A stretch of DNA of 45,041 nucleotides from Microcoleus sp. bin48.metabat.b7b8b9.023 (GTDB lineage Bacteria; Cyanobacteriota; Cyanobacteriia; Cyanobacteriales; Microcoleaceae). Where the stretch lies: positions 1 through 45,041 of the forward strand of contig NZ_JAAFKG010000064.1 of the NCBI RefSeq assembly GCF_013299185.1. Direction: 5' to 3'. This document shows positions 34,228-42,615 of the stretch, one piece after another. A program made the position numbers and the translations under genes. The notes under the pieces were generated by a model that had not been told where the DNA came from, searched no databases, and saw only the letters and a list, made by a program, of their open reading frames with translations. Each line of letters starts with the position of its first letter. Position 1 is the stretch's first letter.

Positions 34228-35571
34228 TTAAGCTGATTCGGGTTTTGGTAGCGAAGACGGAAGCACCAACAATTCGGCAGTCGATCGCTTCTCAACCATT
34301 TCCTTAGTTATCGTACACCGCGTCACATCCTTGCGCGACGGCAACTCGTACATCACATCTAACATTAATTCTTCGACAATTCCCCGCAGTGCCCGCGCTC
34401 CTGTTTTGCGGCGGTATGCCTCTTGCGCGATCGCCCGAATCGCATCCGTCTTAAACTCCAACTGTACATTATCCATTTTTAGCAGCTTTTGATACTGCTT
34501 CACCAAAGCATTGCGGGGCTCCGTCAAAATCGCCATCAGCGTTTCCTCATCCAGCGGCTCTAACACCGCCGCCACCGGCACCCGCCCGATAAACTCTGGA
34601 ATCATCCCATATTTTACCAAATCGTCCGGTTCCAGTTGCTTGAGCACATCAGCGGCCCGCTTTTCCTTCGGCTGAGCTTCTCCCGGCTGAATAAAACCCA
34701 TTGACTTTTTACCCGTTCTCTGCTCGATCACTTTTTCCAAACCGACAAAAGCGCCACCGCAAATAAACATAATATTGCTCGTATCAATTTGGATGCAATC
34801 TTGATACGGGTGCTTGCGGCCGCCTTGAGGTGGTACATTGGCGATCGTCCCCTCCAGCATTTTCAGCAAAGCCTGCTGCACTCCTTCCCCAGAGACATCC
34901 CGCGTAATCGAAGGATTTTCGCTCTTGCGGGCAATTTTGTCAATTTCATCAATATAAATAATTCCGCGCTGGGCCTCTTCCACGTCCATATCTGCCACTT
35001 GCAGCAGCCGCAGCAAAATATTTTCCACATCTTCCCCGACATAGCCCGCTTCCGTCAGCGTTGTCGCGTCAGCCACCGCAAACGGCACGTCCAGCATATC
35101 AGCCAAAGTCTGAGCCAGGAGAGTTTTGCCGCAGCCCGTCGGCCCAATTAACAAAATATTCGATTTTTGTAGTTCTACTTCTTCCGGCGGGTGCTTGCCG
35201 CTATTTTTGGCATGGATAAAGCTGAGGCGCTTGTAGTGGTTGTAAACTGCCACCGAGAGGACTTTTTTCGCCTCCTCTTGACCGATCGCATTTTCGTCGA
35301 GATAATTTTTAATTTCCCTCGGCTTGGGAATTTGGCTCATCGAGATACTTTTGCCCGAGGTAGCGCGGCGTTTTTGCGTTGTTTCCTGCTTCGGAACCGC
35401 CGCCGCTGCGGGCACAGCACTCGAATCAAACAACTCCTCATCTAAAATTTCATTGCACAAATCAACGCATTCATCGCAGATGTAAACCCCGGGGCCTGCG
35501 ATTAACTTTCGCACTTGCTCTTGAGACTTGCCGCAAAACGAACATTTTAGATGGGAGTCGTACTTAGACAT
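34228..35571 (-). CDS. clpX: ATP-dependent Clp protease ATP-binding subunit ClpX
   Basis: The protein has 447 residues. The N-terminal zinc-binding domain has Cys10, Cys13, Cys32 and Cys35. The AAA+ core has Walker A GPTGCGKT, Walker B IIYIDEIDK, pore loop GYVGEDVE and sensor region RVPVAAVLEPLDEE. It unfolds tagged proteins and feeds them to ClpP in the cytoplasm. It lies 9 bases after clpP on the same strand, so the two form an operon. The region between the zinc domain and AAA+ core is Ala/Pro-rich and variable. Confidence 0.97.
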   Translation of the reverse strand: MSKYDSHLKCSFCGKSQEQVRKLIAGPGVYICDECVDLCNEILDEELFDSSAVPAAAAVPKQETTQKRRATSGKSISMSQIPKPREIKNYLDENAIGQEEAKKVLSVAVYNHYKRLSFIHAKNSGKHPPEEVELQKSNILLIGPTGCGKTLLAQTLADMLDVPFAVADATTLTEAGYVGEDVENILLRLLQVADMDVEEAQRGIIYIDEIDKIARKSENPSITRDVSGEGVQQALLKMLEGTIANVPPQGGRKHPYQDCIQIDTSNIMFICGGAFVGLEKVIEQRTGKKSMGFIQPGEAQPKEKRAADVLKQLEPDDLVKYGMIPEFIGRVPVAAVLEPLDEETLMAILTEPRNALVKQYQKLLKMDNVQLEFKTDAIRAIAQEAYRRKTGARALRGIVEELMLDVMYELPSRKDVTRCTITKEMVEKRSTAELLVLPSSLPKPESA

Positions 35572-35580
35572 AACAGCCTC

Positions 35581-36270
35581 TTATTTCAGTGCAGTGACGT
35601 TTTCTCCCGCAGCCGGAAGGTTTTCTTTTGCGATAACTCGATCGACCAATCCGTAATCTTTGGCTTCATCGGCTGACATAAAAAAGTCGCGTTCTGTATC
35701 TGCCTCTAATTTGTCGATCGGTTGACCCGTATGGTGCGCTAACAATTGATTCAGCTTACGCTTATGATAAAGGATTTCTTTGGCTTGAATCTCAATATCT
35801 ACTGCTTGACCTTGAGCGCCTCCGAGCGGCTGGTGGATCATAATCCGAGAGCTAGGAAGAGACATCCGTTTCCCGTGAGCTCCTGCTGTCAGCAGAAATG
35901 CGCCCATACTCGCAGCCAAACCGTAACAAATCGTCACCACATCCGGGCGAATTTGCTGCATTGTGTCATAAATTGCCATACCCGCCGTTACCGAGCCACC
36001 CGGGGAATTGATGTACATTTGGACATCTTTTTCTGGGTCTTCGGCATCTAGATACAATAGCTGAGCTACGATCGAGTCAGCCACTTCGTCGGTTACGGGA
36101 GTTCCTAAAAACACAATGCGCTCCCGCAGCAAGCGCGAGTAAATGTCAAATGCCCGCTCGCCCATCCCCGACTGTTCTAGTACCATCGGCACTACATTGC
36201 TGGGGCTAGAGCTGACATCAAAATCGTTGTAGCTTGTAATTAGGTAATTGGAAGATTGAGATACCACCAT
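35581..36270 (-). CDS. clpP: ATP-dependent Clp protease proteolytic subunit
   Basis: The protein has 229 residues from the ATG at 36270; a TTG at 36297 would add nine. The catalytic Ser is in GLAASMGAFLL, His in MIHQPLGG and Asp in ADTERDFFMS. It forms the barrel that degrades substrates delivered by ClpX. The N-terminal extension of about 27 residues before MVLEQSGMGERAFD is longer than in E. coli and may be processed or may reflect a later start. clpX follows immediately. tig lies about 950 bases upstream, the usual cyanobacterial neighbourhood. Confidence 0.95.
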   Translation of the reverse strand: MVVSQSSNYLITSYNDFDVSSSPSNVVPMVLEQSGMGERAFDIYSRLLRERIVFLGTPVTDEVADSIVAQLLYLDAEDPEKDVQMYINSPGGSVTAGMAIYDTMQQIRPDVVTICYGLAASMGAFLLTAGAHGKRMSLPSSRIMIHQPLGGAQGQAVDIEIQAKEILYHKRKLNQLLAHHTGQPIDKLEADTERDFFMSADEAKDYGLVDRVIAKENLPAAGENVTALK

Positions 36271-37222
36271 AAGACACCAGTCAAGGATTCTAGACAATTT
36301 GCTGCTGTTGAAAGCTTGAAATTAAGCCGCCAGCTTTTAACTATTATGCCTCTTCTGAACCGCTTCTAACAACCTACCTAAATCTACTGATATCGAACAG
36401 AATTAGTGCAAGTCCAAGTCTGCGGTGTAACTTCCTCAAGGTAAAAAGAAGCGCATTGCTGCTTGCTGATGGCTCCGCTTGCGCTCGCTCATCAGCCCTG
36501 ACCACTTTTCCCCCGACGCGAGTTTAAGACCTTGAAGTATCACCTATTGAGTTGTAATTAATGATCGATTTGTGTCAGGTGTTTTATGGTTTTCACGCCA
36601 TTTAAGCCTTAACAACCCGCATCTATCGAGCGTAGTCACATTTTACTACATCATGTCAATGCAAGTCTATCTCTTCAAGAGTGAGTATGTTTAAGTAGAA
36701 ATAGGTAGTTTTTTTGAAACTATTTTTACCCCAGATGGGGGGAATGGGGAGTTAGGAGTGAGGGAGATTGATGGCTGTGCTCGGCGTAACGTTGGTAGAG
36801 TGAATGAGTTAAAAGACTTACTCACCAATCGTGGCTGTTTTTAGTGCGCGCCAACCGAAACCCGGTTTCTGTTGCAAAAACTTGTTTTGGGGGCGAGACA
36901 CCTACATAAAAACGTTTCTAGCCCCTGCGCGCCAGCCCTGTTGCAGCAAGCATCAGGTGTGCCACATTCGTGTCAATTTAAGCTTAAGAGTTGATAAATA
37001 TCGTTTACCCCCTAGGCTATATCCCCCTAAATCCCCCTTAATAAGGGGAGTAGGGGTTGACTTTGAGCGCTTCTTGTCCCCCCGACTATCATGGTGGCTA
37101 GGGGGGGAGCAGGGCCAGACCATGAAACAACAATCTATAACTGCGTTTGACGTGCTTTTTGGCACAAATCTGCGCGTTTCGCACCCTACGCTGGTAGTTT
37201 CTAGAAGCAAAACTAGAAGGTT
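36271..37222. other. Gene-poor stretch between clpP and tig with several repeats
   Basis: Contains GCTCCGCTTGCGCTCGCTCA near 36470, AAACCCGGTTTC near 36856, and C-run/G-run palindromes at 37009-37120 like that at 4630. The long plus-strand ORF from 36831 runs antisense into tig and is not a gene. The clpP promoter should lie here. Confidence 0.5.
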
Positions 37223-38644
37223 TTACTCTTGGCCTACCACTTCCACGTCGATGGCGCTAGTGACTGCTTCATCAGACTCTTCGGCGTCTGATTCTTCTGC
37301 TTCTTCCTCTGCTGCTGGAGTCAAAGAGCCTTCAGGTACGAGTTCAATTGTCCCTTTTTCTTCCAACCATTTCAGGGTTTTTTGTTTTAGCAAGTCTTCT
37401 GCTACAAATTCCCGCAACTTTTCAGGGTCAAAATTCCCTTTGGGAAACTGCTTTCTGACTTTTGCTACTTCTGCTAATACTTCTGCTGGTTCAACAGATA
37501 AGGATTCCTGCTTGGCTACTTCTGCCAGAGCTAGAGTCTGTTTGAGCCTTTCTACTGCTTCCGGACGAGAGCGTTCCCGCATCGGGCCGATATTTTGTTC
37601 GGTAAACAGTTGGTTGATATCTATGCCATAATTTTTCAACTGCATGGCTTGTTGGTTGAGCAAATAATCGATTTCGCGATCGACCATAGTTGCGGGAATT
37701 TCCACATCTATTAGTTCAACCAGTGCTGCTGATATGGCTTTTTCCTTATTAGCTGATAACTTGTTTTCTTGCTCTGTTTTAAACCGAGTTTCGAGGGATT
37801 CGCGCAGTTCTGCTAAAGTTTCAAACTCGCTAACTTCTTGGGCGAAGTCATCGTCCAACTCCGGCAATTCTTTTTCCTTCAGTTCTTTCAGAGTAATCGT
37901 AAATACTGCTGGTTTTCCCGCCAATTCTTCACTGCTATATTCATCAGGGAACTGGACGGAAACTTCTCTAGTTTCTCCCGGATTCATCCCGATCATGCCT
38001 TGGATAAAGCCCGGTACAAACTGATTTTCCGACAATTCTACTTGAAAGTCTTCGGCATCGCCACCTGGAATTTCTGCGGGAGTTTCACCTTCGGCTGCTT
38101 CGGCAAATCTACCTGCGAAATCAACCAAAGCCATGTCTCCCAATTGAGCTGACCGGCCTTCTACGGGGATTAAAGTCGCTTTGTCCGATCGATATTTTGC
38201 CAGTACCTCATCTACCTGAGCCTCATCATACTTAACTTCTTCTGCTTGAAGCTGCAAGCCGGTGTACTGACCCATTTTTACTTCGGGTTCTACATCAACC
38301 TTAGCCGAAAAAGTCAGAGGCTGTTCTGGATCGAACTTTCCTAGCAATTCTTCAAACTCAGTGCGGAGTTCAAAACTGCCTATTGCCGGAATTTTTTCTT
38401 GTTCGAGAGCTTTTTGCAGTGAATCATTAATCAAATTTTCCAAAGCTGTAGCTTTCAAGCGAGTCTGGCCCAGGCGCTGTAGCAAAACTTGGCGGGGAAC
38501 TTTGCCTTTGCGGAACCCAGGAATATTGACCTCGCGAGCGAATTGTTTAATTACCTGCTCGTAAGCTTGTTTTGATTTTTCTGATGGCACTTCGATTTCC
38601 AAACCAATTTGACTGGCTGGAAGTTTTTCCTGGGTTACTTTCAT
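37223..38644 (-). CDS. tig: Trigger factor (ribosome-associated chaperone)
   Basis: The protein has 473 residues from ATG 38644, chosen because MKVTQEKLP is the cyanobacterial-type N-terminus. The ribosome-docking signature GFRKGKVP is at 43-50. A central FKBP-type prolyl isomerase domain (about 160-245) and the helical C-terminal arms follow. The last 35 residues are an acidic Glu/Ser/Asp-rich extension. Trigger factor binds at the exit tunnel and shields nascent chains. Its proximity to clpP and clpX is a conserved arrangement. Confidence 0.96.
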   Translation of the reverse strand: MKVTQEKLPASQIGLEIEVPSEKSKQAYEQVIKQFAREVNIPGFRKGKVPRQVLLQRLGQTRLKATALENLINDSLQKALEQEKIPAIGSFELRTEFEELLGKFDPEQPLTFSAKVDVEPEVKMGQYTGLQLQAEEVKYDEAQVDEVLAKYRSDKATLIPVEGRSAQLGDMALVDFAGRFAEAAEGETPAEIPGGDAEDFQVELSENQFVPGFIQGMIGMNPGETREVSVQFPDEYSSEELAGKPAVFTITLKELKEKELPELDDDFAQEVSEFETLAELRESLETRFKTEQENKLSANKEKAISAALVELIDVEIPATMVDREIDYLLNQQAMQLKNYGIDINQLFTEQNIGPMRERSRPEAVERLKQTLALAEVAKQESLSVEPAEVLAEVAKVRKQFPKGNFDPEKLREFVAEDLLKQKTLKWLEEKGTIELVPEGSLTPAAEEEAEESDAEESDEAVTSAIDVEVVGQE

Positions 38645-39016
38645 AAAAAACACTCGGTAAGTGGGAAACTCAGCGGCTTTAGCCCGCTCGTGGAAAACGA
38701 CTCGGCGATTTCAATCGCCTTAAATCTTCCCATTACCGCCTTGGAGCTGTAAGGGTTCGGTGTACTTTTGTAATGTACTTTCGATGGGACAATTACCATT
38801 TCAAACCTCGCAGCCCTGTACGCATAATGGTCGCTCTTGTGGAGCCTCCCTTGCGGGGTAATGTTCGCTTCGCCAATGTTATAAGAGCTTGTTCGGCTAG
38901 TAGCACTGTTTCAGTGACTTTAAAACTGTTTAACCACTAGCGATAGAGCGGAAAACTAGCGTCGCATTCTCCGGTATCGTGACTCAAATAACGTAGTCAG
39001 TTAAGACTTAGGCCCG
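38645..39016. other. Intergenic region upstream of tig
   Basis: No gene is seen. It should hold the tig promoter. Short inverted patterns such as GGCGATTTCAATCGCC near 38705 are present. Confidence 0.45.
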
Positions 39017-39289
39017 TCAGAATAGCTTGTGAAAGATTTCTCTTACAAGCTCAGTGGCGTTGATTCCCTGAGTTTCTGACCGGCTTTTGTGATATTTAAC
39101 AATTTTGTTGACACTCTCCGGCGTTAACGCACGGGGATTCTTGGATCTTCGATCGACTTTAAGATTCCCCATCCACTGGCGAGCAGTGCTTAAACCTTTC
39201 AACCGTGCGATCGCACCAATTGACGAGCTTAACTTGGTGAAGCCCAGAGAGTCAATCTCCCCAAACGTACTAGGATACGAGCCTAGCAT
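39017..39289 (-). CDS. Possible 90-residue protein, unrecognised, perhaps a gene fragment
   Basis: Begins MLGSYPSTFGEIDSLGFTKL and ends NKIVKYHKSRSETQG then INATELVREIFHKLF. The basic middle and helical end look protein-like, but no family is recognised. The region around it (38.7-40.1 kb) holds only short ORFs and repeats, so it may be part of a degraded larger gene. Another minus-strand open stretch upstream (about 39430-39322) reads KHKPRDKEQQKLYKQLGIKE before a stop. Confidence 0.35.
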   Translation of the reverse strand: MLGSYPSTFGEIDSLGFTKLSSSIGAIARLKGLSTARQWMGNLKVDRRSKNPRALTPESVNKIVKYHKSRSETQGINATELVREIFHKLF

Positions 39290-39807
39290 TCGGGCGTGCC
39301 CCGCCCTATGTGTTCGGTCAAATTATTAGGTTCTCTGGTGATGGGATGTTATTTTCTTTAATCCCTAGCTGTTTATAGAGTTTTTGCTGCTCTTTGTCCC
39401 TCGGTTTATGCTTAAAAGTGTGTCCTCAACTGTTTCACTCTTAGCATTGCGAGTTTCACCTTGACTATTTATATTGTACGCTGGGCTTATACCTAATTCG
39501 GAGCCAAGCCGTCCTCGGCTTCGCCGCGCGACGGGGTTTTAGACCCAAATTTTTGATAATTACCAACACCTCTACCTGATGAGACTGTAACTCGTTTCTG
39601 GCTAGTTTTTTCGCTCTTGCCAAATTGTTTTGGTTTGAGGATACTAGGTTTCGCTGGTAGGAATGTGGAGGTTAAGTCCACTAATTGCCGATGCACCATA
39701 GCATATATCGCCCTAGAATGTCAATCCGACCGGCATGAGCGGGCGATCGATTTTAATGGATGCGTTTGCTAAAATTCAGGTATCCCAAAACCAACTAGAT
39801 GTGGATT

Positions 39808-39897
39808 GGGCGGGAGCAGATGGCAAAAGATGCTAAACTAAGATTGAGTACGATCGACCACCTCGGTTACTTGCACCCTTGCCATCTGCTCGCGCCC
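39808..39897. repeat. Long inverted repeat upstream of asd
   Basis: GGGCGGGAGCAGATGGCAA (39808-39826) pairs with TTGCCATCTGCTCGCGCCC (39879-39897), 18 of 19 bases, around a 52-base loop. It could fold as a stem-loop RNA in the asd leader or be a small mobile repeat. Confidence 0.7.
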
Positions 39898-39981
39898 TGA
39901 TGTGGCATAAAATTAATTGAGTTTAATTAACTATTGTGGATTTAAATTGTATATTTCCTAGACCGATCAAAAATCCTCTCC

Positions 39982-40018
39982 CCCTCTCGCCCTCTCGCCC
40001 TCTGGCCCTCTCGCCCTC
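39982..40018. repeat. Octamer tandem repeat CCCTCTCG, about 4.5 copies
   Basis: Units CCCTCTCG, CCCTCTCG, CCCTCTGG, CCCTCTCG and CCCTC follow head to tail about 110 bases before the asd start. Confidence 0.75.
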
Positions 40019-40125
40019 AATCACCACAAACAATCTAGCTAGACGCACAAAATCTTATTCAGTATTGCAGTTATTTAAATTTTAGATTTCGATCGTTTAG
40101 ACTCTAATTTGTGGAGGAAACTAAT

Positions 40126-41172
40126 TTGTCTCAATCCTATCGAGTTGCCATTTTAGGAGCCACCGGCGCTGTCGGTGCCGAGTTACTAGAACTCCTGCAC
40201 AGCCGGAGTTTTCCCATTTCAGACTTGAAGCTGCTGGCTTCGGAACGTTCAGCAGGCACAACTTTGCCCTTTGGCGGCGAGATGTTGCCGGTCGAAGCTG
40301 TATCGGAGCGATCGTTCGATAATGTAGATCTAGTTCTCGCCTCCGCCGGCGGTTCTATCTCTAAACTGTGGGCTCCGAAAGCAGTGGCAGCCGGGGCCGT
40401 GGTAATCGACAATTCCAGCGCTTTCCGTATGGATGCGACGGTACCTCTAGTTGTTCCCGAAGTCAATCCCCAAGCTGCGGCAACTCACCGAGGTATCATT
40501 GCTAATCCCAACTGCACCACGATTTTGATGGCAGTTGCCGTTTGGCCCCTGCACAAAGTTAAACCAGTCAAGCGCATAGTTGTAGCGACTTACCAGTCGG
40601 CCAGCGGCGCGGGCGCCAGGGCAATGGAGGAAATGAAAGATCAAGCCAGAGCAATTTTGGCAGGGGAAATTCCCCAAACCAATATTTTTCCCTACCCCTT
40701 GGCTTTTAACTTGTTTCCGCACAATACACCGATTAACGATTTAGGGTATTGTGAGGAAGAGATGAAAATGGTCAACGAAACTCGAAAGATTTTTGGTACG
40801 GACGAGATTAGAATTAGTGCGACTTGCGTGCGGGTTCCCGTACTCCGCGCCCATTCGGAGGCGATTAATCTGGAGTTTGCAGAGCCTTTTAGCCCGATCG
40901 ACGCTAGGGAAATCTTAAAAGAGGCGATCGGCGTTAAGCTGGTAGAAGACTGGCAAGCTAATTATTTCCCGATGCCCGTCGAGGCCAGCGGTAAGGATGA
41001 AGTGCTAGTCGGCAGGATTCGCCAAGATATTTCTCACCCCTGCGGGTTGGAGATGTGGCTGAGCGGCGATCAAATTCGCAAAGGGGCTGCTTTAAATGCG
41101 GTGCAAATAGCTGAGTTGCTAGCAGACAAAGGTTTGCTGCAAATCCAACAAGCAGCGGCTATTTCTACTTAG
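40126..41172 (+). CDS. asd: Aspartate-semialdehyde dehydrogenase
   Basis: The protein has 348 residues. It makes L-aspartate 4-semialdehyde from aspartyl phosphate with NADPH, for lysine/diaminopimelate, methionine and threonine. The NADP loop is GATGAVG (11-17), and the catalytic nucleophile is Cys130 in ANPNCTT. QSASGAG and the SATCVRVPVLRAHSE substrate region are present. The TTG at 40126 is preferred over the GTG at 40111 because GGAGG (40113-40117) sits eight bases ahead of it. dapA follows on the same strand, the next enzyme of the lysine branch. Confidence 0.95.
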   Translation: MSQSYRVAILGATGAVGAELLELLHSRSFPISDLKLLASERSAGTTLPFGGEMLPVEAVSERSFDNVDLVLASAGGSISKLWAPKAVAAGAVVIDNSSAFRMDATVPLVVPEVNPQAAATHRGIIANPNCTTILMAVAVWPLHKVKPVKRIVVATYQSASGAGARAMEEMKDQARAILAGEIPQTNIFPYPLAFNLFPHNTPINDLGYCEEEMKMVNETRKIFGTDEIRISATCVRVPVLRAHSEAINLEFAEPFSPIDAREILKEAIGVKLVEDWQANYFPMPVEASGKDEVLVGRIRQDISHPCGLEMWLSGDQIRKGAALNAVQIAELLADKGLLQIQQAAAIST

Positions 41173-41411
41173 GGCGACTGGGCCCAAAAAATAGATGCAA
41201 GTCCCCTACGTCAGGAGTGGAGATCTTAAAATTTTAGAGTCTAGTTGAAGAACCCAGATTCATCTGTGGAGTCAATTTAAAATCTAAAATTTAACATCTA
41301 AAATCGACTGAATCTGACAATAGGGCAATTGAAATGAAGATTTTAGATAAATCTTGCATCTGAAATCAAAAATTTAAAATCAAAAATCAACAGTCTAAAA
41401 TCGGAGAAAGT

Positions 41412-42305
41412 GTGGTAAAGTTTGGACGGGTTCTGACTGCAATGATTACGCCGTTTAAGGAAGACGGCAGTGTTAACTATGCGGTAGCAGAACAATTGGC
41501 AATTCATTTAGCCGATCGCGGTACAGATAGCTTAGTGCTGTGCGGAACTACCGGCGAATCTCCCACTATGAGCTGGGATGAAGAGTACCAATTATTTCAG
41601 GTGGTACAAAAGGCAGTAGCCGGTAAAGCTTTGGTAATTGCAGGAGCAGGATCGAATTCGACCTCAGAAGCCATCGAAGCCACGCAAAAAGCAGCTAAAC
41701 TCGGGTTAGACGGCTGTCTGCAGGTAGTTCCTTATTACAACAAGCCGCCGCAAGAAGGTTTGTACAATCATTTTCGGGCGATCGCGCAATCTTCTCCAGA
41801 ATTGCCTATAATGTTATATAACATCCCCGGTCGCACTGGCCAGAATATGTTGCCCGAGACAGTAGCTCGATTGGCAGAAATCCCCAACATTGTGGCAGTC
41901 AAAGAAGCAAGTGGCAACCTAGATCAAGCAAGTCAAATTCGGTGCTTGACATCACCGGAATTTGCGATCTATTCTGGAGATGATTCCCTAACTTTGCCAA
42001 TGTTGGCGGTAGGAGGATCTGGTGTAGTTAGCGTAGCCAGCCATCTGGTAGGAGAGCAACTGCAACAGATGATTAAAGCTTTCGAGGCCGGTCAAGTTCA
42101 AGTCGCTACCCAGATTCACTTGCAACTTTTTGACCTGTTTAAAGCTCTTTTTCTCACCACAAATCCCATTCCAGTTAAGGCAGCTCTTAAACTTCAAGGC
42201 TGGGATGTAGGCTCCACCCGTCCGCCCCTGTGCGCTCCGCCCGTTGAGGTAACTCAAAAGTTAAAGGACGTACTGAGTCAGCTAGCCGCAGTATCTGCTA
42301 GCTAG
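41412..42305 (+). CDS. dapA: 4-hydroxy-tetrahydrodipicolinate synthase
   Basis: The protein has 297 residues. It condenses pyruvate with aspartate semialdehyde, the first committed step to diaminopimelate and lysine. The Schiff-base Lys164 lies in VAVKEASGN, Tyr136 in YNIPGRTG, and the GTTGES phosphate/pyruvate loop at 45-50. GTG start at 41412 with GGAGAA about five bases upstream. The preceding spacer is built of AAATCTAAAAT-like repeats. It follows asd by 240 bases and is followed by rnj, a conserved cyanobacterial order. Confidence 0.96.
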   Translation: MVKFGRVLTAMITPFKEDGSVNYAVAEQLAIHLADRGTDSLVLCGTTGESPTMSWDEEYQLFQVVQKAVAGKALVIAGAGSNSTSEAIEATQKAAKLGLDGCLQVVPYYNKPPQEGLYNHFRAIAQSSPELPIMLYNIPGRTGQNMLPETVARLAEIPNIVAVKEASGNLDQASQIRCLTSPEFAIYSGDDSLTLPMLAVGGSGVVSVASHLVGEQLQQMIKAFEAGQVQVATQIHLQLFDLFKALFLTTNPIPVKAALKLQGWDVGSTRPPLCAPPVEVTQKLKDVLSQLAAVSAS

Positions 42306-42615
42306 ATAGGCGAGAACGAGTTTTCAGACAACTGAATATTAGTTGCGATCGGTCAGTAGTGCGAGCCTCAGAACTCGCGAAAGTCATCAGTCATTAGTCA
42401 TAAACTGTTAGTAAGTAGCTGACAGTGAAGGACTAAAGACTGAGAATTAAAGACTCAAGACTGAAGACAACTGACTGTACGGGTTCGCAAAACCCGCAGG
42501 GGAGTTTTCCATCATAAATATGTGGAAAAAAATCGCCCTACTAACCAAAAGCCGAAAAAAGACGACAGACAAAAGACAACAGACTCATAACAAAAATAAC
42601 TAACAAAGGATACGC
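42306..42615. other. Spacer between dapA and rnj made of degenerate short repeats
   Basis: Repeated motifs AGTCATTAGTCAT, GACTAAAGACT, GACTCAAGACTGAAGACAAC fill much of this 310-base spacer. No ORF is seen. An rnj promoter may lie here. Confidence 0.5.

Larger units (their letters stand above)
39290..40125. other. Repeat-rich intergenic region upstream of asd
   Basis: Holds a G/C hairpin CCGTCCTCGGC...GACGGGG (39510-39536), a doubtful 68-codon minus-strand ORF (39493-39699), a 19-base inverted repeat (39808-39897) and an octamer array (39982-40018). The asd promoter should lie near the 3' end. Confidence 0.5.

Noticed and set aside
36831..37631. 266-codon plus-strand ORF
   Set aside because: It runs through dispersed repeats and antisense through the end of tig; no protein-like family sequence.
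39493..39699. 68-codon minus-strand ORF ending SRGEAEDGLAPN
   Set aside because: The end is coded by a G/C hairpin repeat and the rest has no recognisable family.
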